7,902 nucleotides of DNA from the NCBI GenBank assembly GCA_030152225.1, contig JASLHL010000240.1, positions 1 through 7,902 on the forward strand, written 5' to 3'. Origin of the DNA: Flavobacterium sp. GTDB taxonomy: Bacteria; Bacteroidota; Bacteroidia; Flavobacteriales; Flavobacteriaceae. The position numbers were made by a program, and so were the translations under genes. Shown here in pieces: positions 1-5,521 of this stretch; positions within the stretch are counted from its first letter, which is position 1, and each line of letters starts with the position of its first letter. Under the pieces are notes generated by a model that was not told the origin of the DNA, ran no database searches, and saw only the letters and a program-made list of their open reading frames with translations.

Positions 1-47
1 CTAAAGGAAATAACATCTTTAATTTCTTGTGAAAAATTTTCGTCCAT
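1..47 (-). CDS. clpC: ClpC-type Clp protease ATP-binding subunit, N-terminal fragment (cut by left edge)
   Basis: Reading the minus strand from the ATG at 47-45 gives 15 codons, MDENFSQEIKDVISF, before the window ends. From memory, ClpC-family proteins of Bacteroidota start very much like this (MDDNFSPRVKDVI followed by a Y/F-S-K-E-E-A segment). The match covers the first helix of the Clp N domain, which binds substrates and adaptors. ClpC is a cytoplasmic hexameric AAA+ unfoldase that feeds proteins to the ClpP peptidase in protein quality control. The partial 16th codon begins AG, compatible with the serine expected there. The gene is divergent from the large surface-protein gene, with 478 bases between the two start codons, so they are not co-transcribed. 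Only 15 residues are visible, so the call rests on an N-terminal resemblance; no ATPase motif can be seen. Confidence 0.62.
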   Translation of the reverse strand, partial: MDENFSQEIKDVISF

Positions 48-399
48 ATTAACTGAATTTAGGTGATTATTTGTTTCTATAAATATAGTAAAGGCAAAAA
101 GCATACCTAGGTCTCTTTTATTGCCCTTCTGTCATATGCTAATTGACAAAAAAAAACTGGTAAATAAAAATATTAAGCCCTGTTTTTTTCATGCTATAGC
201 GACAAAATGAATGCCAAATAGGTAAATTATTCCTTAGTTGAGGAAAAAAAACATAAAAGTCTATTTGAAGTTCTGTTGGTTGTAAAGTAGGGTAATATTG
301 TTAATTAGGTTATAAATAACTTAATAATAACTGTTTTTTGGTTAAATGATGAATTAAATATTGTTTTATTGAAATTGAAAAAAAGAGAATCTTGTTTTA
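48..399. other. Divergent intergenic region, left part, no gene seen
   Basis: This AT-rich stretch has dense stops in all frames. The few ATGs on either strand open only frames of a few codons; for example, the ATG near 208 stops after four codons. It must contain the promoter of the leftward clpC-like gene. The best candidate -7 box on the minus strand is TATATTTA (87-80), one mismatch from the Bacteroidota consensus TAnnTTTG and about 33 bases before the start codon. I find no convincing TTG element at the expected distance, so this is weak. Also present are a TGTCA/TGACA inverted repeat (130-134 and 144-148) and an 8-base palindrome ACCTAGGT (105-112). The 11-mer TTTTGGTTAAA (336-346) recurs at 5333-5343 at nearly the same offset from the conserved upstream block. 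Confidence 0.7.
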
Positions 400-525
400 T
401 TTTAAGTAAAAATTAACTAAATTTAAAGGTGTTGGCTATTTATTAAGGATATTTTATTATTTTAGTCCATCATTAATAGCCTGTTTCGGCCCAGTTTAGA
501 TCAATCAAAAACATAAGTTCATTGT
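400..525 (+). promoter_or_regulatory. Conserved upstream region and 5' leader of the first surface-protein gene
   Basis: Two blocks here recur exactly upstream of the second large gene: a 22-base block at 400-421 (copy at 5396-5417, containing AAGTAAAAATTAACTAA) and TTTTATTATTTTAGT at 452-466 (copy at 5448-5462). The spacing between the blocks and from the second block to the ATG is the same in both copies, so the region is colinear without net gaps. TATTTTAG (458-465) lies one mismatch from the Bacteroidota -7 box TAnnTTTG and could mark a promoter with a leader of roughly 50 bases. No TTG element sits at a conserved position, so the exact promoter is uncertain. There is no clear Shine-Dalgarno sequence before the ATG, as is common in this phylum. 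The conserved blocks are seen directly; the regulatory role is inferred. Confidence 0.5.
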
Positions 526-3500
526 ATGAGGAATAATCGATTTTTTCAATATACCTGGACAGCATTGCTGTTGTTTAGTTTTGGTGTTACCCAAGCATCT
601 GAAGTATATCAACAAATAGAAGATCCTGTGAGGTCTACTTCATTGGAAGACCCCAATAGTATCTGTTCACAGGTGTTTACTCAATTGCCTTTTATTGAAC
701 TCTTTTCCGAGCAATCACCTACTTTGGGCTGTTGGCGCGTGCTAGATAAAAATAGCGATGGTATAACCTGGGAGTTTCCCCAGTTAAATAGTACAAGAAA
801 TGGAGATGTAGGTATAATCGTTAATCCTAGTAATCCCCAACCGGATGACTGGTTAATTTCGCCCCGAATTCGCGTAAATGGAAATCAAAGACTTCGCTTT
901 TCCTACAAGCAAATTACACCGGTGAGACAACCACCTCTACCTCGAACGATGTCTAATATTCAAATCCGAGTAAGTAAATTAGGAAGTATACATAATTCCT
1001 ATTTGGTGGAAGAGTTCGTTTATGAAATTACACCTATACTGTTGTATTCAGATAATCCTGGTTTTATGGAAGTGATATACGATTTAGTAGATATCCGTAC
1101 AGGTATTCCAATTTCAGGAGATATCAATATTGGCTTTCATATGGTTGGATACCAATATGGAGAAGAAGGAATGAATAATTATTTATCGCTCGATAATTTT
1201 GTTGTAGAAGATATTCCAGGAGTAGGCGCAATTAAACCTCCTGTGGATCTTCCTTATGAAACAGGATTTGAAACCGAGACTCCTTTTAATATATGGAACG
1301 ATTTTACGGATCAGTGGACCATCGGTACTGCTGTCCACAATGGAGGAGAAAATGCATTGTACATCTCAAATGATGAAGGAGTACACAATGATTATACCTT
1401 AGGGATAACACAGGCTTCTCATGCCTTTATGGATTTTAATTTACCTGATGATCGCGATGCGTTAAACATCGAATTCGATTTGCGTTCACTGGGATTTGAA
1501 GATGACCTAACGAATGACTATTTTAAAACAGGATTTATCGTGCGGGTTTTTTTAGCTGATGAACATCAGCCTGTTGCGCGAATTCCTTATTTTCATTATA
1601 GGCGAAACGTAGATGGGGGATGGTCATCCCCAGTAAGTGTAGGTAAAACTCTTTTTGAGGATACGGTATTGAAAGATCCGCCTGCAAACTTTGAACGACT
1701 CCAGCTCAGTATTCCATGGGAACCTGATTTTGAAATGCCAAATTATCCATACGATTACTTAAGAGGAAATGTTGTTCGAATAGATTTTGAATTTGTTAGC
1801 GGAATAGAGGAAGAAAAGCGTCAAGCGGTGGCAATAGATAATTTAAATATATACACTTCTTGTGACCTTGATGTAGAAAGCATTGAAACGAATCCAGATG
1901 GACCTCGTCCTTTTCTTATACTTGATAATGAACCAGATACTTTCACGACGACATCGTTTATAATTGAAGATATACGTATTATCGATGCGGTTTACATGGC
2001 AATGAATCCGCGTCCTGAGCGTGGCTCACGAAGTTTGTTGGGCTTTCGTTTTGATATGATTATTTCTCCTGTTCCTGTTGCAGATCCTGACAATCATCCG
2101 TTTACCTTCACTAGTCATTATGGACCTTTTAGTGCTAGTGGCTTAGATCCCATGATTCGAAATTATCATGTTTACTTTAGACCTTTGTGTATTTCGGGTA
2201 CAGGAGATGTAACTTATGGTGATTGGGATCATGCTATAGTAAGAAAACCGCAAGCTCCTGCTGAGTTAACATTTTTAGATGGGTTTGAGGATATGTTTTC
2301 CGATCATTGGGACCTAAATATGTGGCCTAATCCTAATTGGCCTATATTATTACAAACTACGAATCCCAATACCTGGTGGATCGGAGATGCAGTTTCGTTT
2401 GCAGGTGATAAAGCACTGTATATTTCGAATGATGAAGGTGAAACATACCAGTACTCAACCACCGTAAACTCCTCAGAAGCGACAAATGCATATGCTGCGA
2501 GAATGCTAATTATTCCTGAAGATGCTGTAGAAACCTATGTATCGTATTATTATCAAATTCAAGGAGAATTTAGAGCGGATCAACCTCGGGATTATTTCTA
2601 TAATCGGATGAGTTACTTCAGACGTGTCGTAGGAACCGATGGAATACCAAGAAATAATCCGGAATCTCAATTAAGAGGTAGACCTTTTTATGTGGATTCC
2701 AATGGTTGGCAAAGAGAGGTAAACGTAATGGATGTAGAAGAACCCATGCGAGATCATGAACAGAACCCTTATGTGTTTTTTCATTTTGGGTGGATCAATG
2801 ATCAACAAAATGGAGCCCAACCTCCTGCGGCAATTGATAAGGTAAAAGTCATGGCAAGTAGTTGCTTTATGCCAACTAGTGTGGACGCTAATTTTATAGA
2901 AGGAACAAATAACGTTGAACTTTCTTGGACTCCTCGTGGAGAAGAAACACAATGGGAAGTTTTTATTACAGAACTAGGAGAGGATGGACCAGAGCCCGAA
3001 GATCGAGGTACTTTGGTAACAGACAACCCTTCGTATATCGTGAATAATGTAGAAGAAGGAAAGTACTTTATTTTTTACGTAAGAGCCGTATGTGGGCCAA
3101 CTTTATATGAACGAAGCTTTTGGCAAGGACCTGGTGAGTTTTTCTATTCCCAAGACACCACCTGTTTAGGGATTTCGAAAGATGAGTTAGATCTTCCTAC
3201 CAATGAATCTGGAGAGTATATCATTTGTGATGATACTTCAATGCAAACTACGTTAAAAGTTGATTTTAGCGATAGTCGTGGAGCAGACGATTACTATTAT
3301 AAAGCCATCGATTATGCACCATTATACCCATTTGTCGATACAGGTAGTACTGAAATAATAGGTGATGATACGTGGTCCAATGCAATAGATTTAGGATTTA
3401 ATTTCTGTTTCTTTGGCAATAGCTATACGAAGGCCTTGTTAACGACTAATGGGGTGATGTCTTTCAGTATTGATGGAGAGACAGAACACGGACTTTATAC

Positions 3501-5109
3501 CCCTCTAGGAGAAAGCAGTGGGGTTTTAGAAAAAGAATTGACCAATGGAACAGTGGAAGATGCGCCATTTGTTGATGCTATATTTGGTGCGATGCAGGAT
3601 TTAGATCTGGCTAATTCACCTGCCGATGCTTCTGTAAACTATAAAGTATATGGCGAGTTTCCTTGTCGAACTTTTGTGTTTAATACCTATCATGTAGCAC
3701 TGCAAGGAGAAAACTTTGACCCAAATAATATTGAAGGAACCACGCAAACTTCTCAGATTGTGTTGTATGAAAACACCAATACGATTGAGGTGTTTATTAA
3801 AAAGCGACCTATTGCAGGTTCAGGTAGCGAAACTAATAACCGAAAAAGTGTGATTGGAATTATTAATCACGATGGCTCAGAAGCAAGGTATCCATTCTAT
3901 AGAAATACAGGGACGTGGAGAGCGACAGAAGAAGCTTGGCGATTTGTTCCTAAAGGAGAATCTCTTGCTGAACTGCAATGGTATAGAAATGGCGAAGCGT
4001 TTGCTACAACACCTACGATAGATGTACTGATTGACGACACAGTTGAATATAAAGCGGAAGTAACCTACCGTTTATGTGAAGGTAATGAGGTTGTATTAGA
4101 AGAGAGCTATCAGTTTATCAAAGAAGATTTTGATGTATCCGCTATTCCAGAGGTGCAAGTTTGCAGTAATAAAATAGATCCAACAGATGTAGCAACGGTT
4201 GAGATAGAAGCGTATACAAATCTCGTTCTGGATCATATTAACGGTACTACTGCAGGTTATACGGTTATCTTTTATGAAGCCGCAGATTTAGAAGATGTTG
4301 TTTCCGAACCTTTTCAATTTAGAGGAAAGAAGACGATTTATGTAGAAGTAACGAGTAATTTAAGTGGATGTAAGCAAGCTGGAACAATGACCTTTGTTCA
4401 ACTTGATCCAGTAATTATTGCTACACTTCCTCCTGTGGAAATCTGTAAAGAGTACATATTACCTAAGGTGGAAGAAGGAGCAGCCTTTTATACGAAACCT
4501 TTTGGTGAAGGAGATCGCTATGAAACAGGACAAGTATATAATCAATTAGGTTTGTCCGAATTATACGTCTATAAAAAGACAGCGGAAGAATGTGAAGGAC
4601 AAAGCGTCTTTAGCCTTTTAATTCACGAAGAAGCTATTGCTATGCAAATAGAAAATCAAGAATTAGCCTGTGAAACTTTTGTATTGCCTCCACTTCCGAA
4701 GTACAATCGCTATTTTACTAGACCCCACGGTAAGGGAATAGAGTTACAACCTAAAATGGAAATTCTAACACCTATGGAGATCTTTATCTATGCTAAAAAT
4801 GGATCAGAACGCGTACTTTGTATAGATGAGAGCCATTTTACAGTGAATTATGATGAATGCCCATTACCGAAGGGAATTTCCCCTAACGGAGATGGTCTAA
4901 ATGATGCGTTGGATTTGAGTAACCACGGTATTACCCAAATCAAGATTTTTAACCGAGAAGGAGTAGAGGTTTATTCTCATGGTCGTGGATATAAAAAACA
5001 ATGGTACGGACAAAATAGTTCAGGTAAAATGTTGCCATCGGGAACTTATTTCTATGTGCTAACTTCTCATGGAAAACAACGTACCGGATGGATACAATTG
5101 ATGTATTAA
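526..5109 (+). CDS. Giant multidomain T9SS type B secreted surface protein (choice-of-anchor J / adhesin-like)
   Basis: This 1527-residue protein is predicted to be exported by Sec and then carried through the outer membrane by T9SS. Residues 1-24 form a signal peptide (MRNNRFF, hydrophobic core, cleavage after T-Q-A24). Three jelly-roll modules of the cleaved-adhesin/choice-of-anchor J type follow at about 46-231 (DWLISPRI at 108-115, LSLDNF at 220-225), 244-445 (TGFE, ALYISNDEG at 277-285, AIDNLNIY) and 583-779 (DGFED, ALYISNDEG at 630-638, PPAAIDKVKV). A fibronectin-III-like segment lies near 446-580 and a clearer one at 783-875. Region 886-1143 has a nidogen-like motif (LGFNFCFFGNSYTKALLTTN, 956-975). 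An Ig-like stretch starts near W1152, and two C-x-x-[FY]-[VI]-L-P repeats start near 1307 and 1382. Residues 1446-1527 are a CHU_C/type B sorting domain (ISPNGDGLND at 1451-1460, FNREGVEVYS, PSGTYFYVL). An in-frame TAA at 514-516 makes this ATG the first possible one, and the paralogue starts identically. The ligand is unknown; adhesion is inferred. No protease or hydrolase motif was recognised. Confidence 0.93.
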   Translation: MRNNRFFQYTWTALLLFSFGVTQASEVYQQIEDPVRSTSLEDPNSICSQVFTQLPFIELFSEQSPTLGCWRVLDKNSDGITWEFPQLNSTRNGDVGIIVNPSNPQPDDWLISPRIRVNGNQRLRFSYKQITPVRQPPLPRTMSNIQIRVSKLGSIHNSYLVEEFVYEITPILLYSDNPGFMEVIYDLVDIRTGIPISGDINIGFHMVGYQYGEEGMNNYLSLDNFVVEDIPGVGAIKPPVDLPYETGFETETPFNIWNDFTDQWTIGTAVHNGGENALYISNDEGVHNDYTLGITQASHAFMDFNLPDDRDALNIEFDLRSLGFEDDLTNDYFKTGFIVRVFLADEHQPVARIPYFHYRRNVDGGWSSPVSVGKTLFEDTVLKDPPANFERLQLSIPWEPDFEMPNYPYDYLRGNVVRIDFEFVSGIEEEKRQAVAIDNLNIYTSCDLDVESIETNPDGPRPFLILDNEPDTFTTTSFIIEDIRIIDAVYMAMNPRPERGSRSLLGFRFDMIISPVPVADPDNHPFTFTSHYGPFSASGLDPMIRNYHVYFRPLCISGTGDVTYGDWDHAIVRKPQAPAELTFLDGFEDMFSDHWDLNMWPNPNWPILLQTTNPNTWWIGDAVSFAGDKALYISNDEGETYQYSTTVNSSEATNAYAARMLIIPEDAVETYVSYYYQIQGEFRADQPRDYFYNRMSYFRRVVGTDGIPRNNPESQLRGRPFYVDSNGWQREVNVMDVEEPMRDHEQNPYVFFHFGWINDQQNGAQPPAAIDKVKVMASSCFMPTSVDANFIEGTNNVELSWTPRGEETQWEVFITELGEDGPEPEDRGTLVTDNPSYIVNNVEEGKYFIFYVRAVCGPTLYERSFWQGPGEFFYSQDTTCLGISKDELDLPTNESGEYIICDDTSMQTTLKVDFSDSRGADDYYYKAIDYAPLYPFVDTGSTEIIGDDTWSNAIDLGFNFCFFGNSYTKALLTTNGVMSFSIDGETEHGLYTPLGESSGVLEKELTNGTVEDAPFVDAIFGAMQDLDLANSPADASVNYKVYGEFPCRTFVFNTYHVALQGENFDPNNIEGTTQTSQIVLYENTNTIEVFIKKRPIAGSGSETNNRKSVIGIINHDGSEARYPFYRNTGTWRATEEAWRFVPKGESLAELQWYRNGEAFATTPTIDVLIDDTVEYKAEVTYRLCEGNEVVLEESYQFIKEDFDVSAIPEVQVCSNKIDPTDVATVEIEAYTNLVLDHINGTTAGYTVIFYEAADLEDVVSEPFQFRGKKTIYVEVTSNLSGCKQAGTMTFVQLDPVIIATLPPVEICKEYILPKVEEGAAFYTKPFGEGDRYETGQVYNQLGLSELYVYKKTAEECEGQSVFSLLIHEEAIAMQIENQELACETFVLPPLPKYNRYFTRPHGKGIELQPKMEILTPMEIFIYAKNGSERVLCIDESHFTVNYDECPLPKGISPNGDGLNDALDLSNHGITQIKIFNREGVEVYSHGRGYKKQWYGQNSSGKMLPSGTYFYVLTSHGKQRTGWIQLMY

Positions 5110-5133
5110 GAAGATAGATAAATCAGAAAGATC

Positions 5134-5167
5134 CTATAACAAGGAGCGTAAAGCACCTTGTTTATAG
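5134..5167 (+). other. Hairpin just after the first surface-protein gene
   Basis: The arms CTATAACAAGG (5134-5144) and CCTTGTTTATAG (5156-5167) pair over 11 bases with one bulged T. After an A-A mismatch, GC/GC extends the stem around a small GTAAA loop. It starts 25 bases after the stop codon. No T-run follows, so it is not an intrinsic terminator by itself. It could protect the 3' end of the messenger or assist termination at the next hairpin. Confidence 0.5.
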
Positions 5168-5176
5168 ATAACTAAG

Positions 5177-5224
5177 AATTGCGGCTGTGTTAGTTTTTTA
5201 TACCTAATACAACCGCAATTTTTT
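5177..5224 (+). terminator. Rho-independent terminator of the first surface-protein gene
   Basis: The arms AATTGCGGCTGTGTTAG (5177-5193) and CTAATACAACCGCAATT (5204-5220) pair over 17 positions with one C-A mismatch and one G-T wobble. The loop is 10 bases. A run of six T (5219-5224) begins at the end of the second arm. This is the classic layout of an intrinsic terminator for rightward transcription. It lies 68 bases after the stop codon and supports separate transcription of the two large genes. The reverse strand has no T-run after the stem. Confidence 0.82.
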
Positions 5225-5275
5225 ATACCTTCTTTTATTTTGTTCTTATTCAAGAACAAAATAAAAGAAGGTATA
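5224..5275. repeat. Perfect 24-bp inverted repeat with 4-base loop
   Basis: The arm at 5224-5247 is the exact reverse complement of the arm at 5252-5275, separated by ATTC. The stem is AT-rich, with most of its G-C pairs near the base (ACC/GGT). It begins within the T-run of the preceding terminator. No T-run follows on the plus strand. It may be a backup or bidirectional terminator, a messenger-stabilising stem, or a dispersed palindromic repeat; the sequence alone does not decide. Confidence 0.9.
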
Positions 5276-5395
5276 GCCATTAGTGCAGATAAAGTTGGGT
5301 TTATGCCAAATATTTTCGATGAATTAGGGTTATTTTGGTTAAAATAAAAGAGTAGATAGAGTATATATAAAAATAAAAGAGGATTCTATTTTGTT
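5276..5395 (+). other. AT-rich spacer before the second conserved upstream block
   Basis: No open frame of note is present. The 11-mer AAAATAAAAGA occurs at 5341-5351 and 5370-5380, as well as in the right arm of the palindrome (5258-5268). TTTTGGTTAAA (5333-5343) is shared with 336-346, which suggests the duplicated upstream sequence extends, more degraded, to about this point. Confidence 0.5.
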
Positions 5396-5521
5396 TTTTA
5401 AGTAAAAATTAACTAAAATTATTAAATTTAGCTGTTTTTTAAGAATGTTTTATTATTTTAGTGTGTTGTGAATGGAAGTCGTTTTTAGGCTATATATCAA
5501 TAAGGGTAATTCGGAAATTAT
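5396..5521 (+). promoter_or_regulatory. Conserved upstream region and 5' leader of the second surface-protein gene
   Basis: This is the second copy of the region at 400-525. The 22-base block at 5396-5417 and TTTTATTATTTTAGT at 5448-5462 are exact matches, 52 bases apart start to start in both copies, and the second block ends 60 bases before the ATG in both. Between and after the blocks the copies have diverged, although TCAAT (5497-5501) also stays in register with 501-505. Retention of only certain blocks suggests selection for a promoter or operator. TATTTTAG (5454-5461) is the candidate -7 element. AAGGG at 5502-5506 is too far from the ATG to be a normal ribosome binding site. Confidence 0.5.

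Noticed and set aside
230..245. TTCCT/AGGAA hairpin followed by an A-run
   Set aside because: The stem is only five bases, and the run is A on the plus strand. On the minus strand the T-run precedes the stem, so it does not fit a terminator in either direction.
181..360. Possible small genes in the divergent intergenic region
   Set aside because: The ATGs near 191, 208 and 347-350 meet a stop within two to four codons, and the minus strand is equally closed.
2671..2952. Minus-strand open frame of 93 codons inside the first surface-protein gene
   Set aside because: It lies entirely antisense to a well-supported coding region with recognised domains. Its translation has no recognisable domain, and no promoter or ribosome binding site was seen for it.
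2802..3026. Minus-strand open frame of 74 codons overlapping the previous one in another frame
   Set aside because: Same reason: a shadow of the sense coding sequence, with low-complexity serine-rich translation and no family resemblance.
526..5109. Whether the first protein is a secreted protease, since cleaved-adhesin modules occur in gingipains
   Set aside because: No peptidase catalytic motif or caspase-like domain was seen; the whole length is accounted for by beta-rich binding modules and the sorting domain.
5177..5275. CRISPR-like or mobile-element ends suggested by the inverted repeats
   Set aside because: There is no repeat-spacer periodicity, no transposase and no target-site duplication. 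The layout after a gene's stop codon fits terminators and hairpins better.
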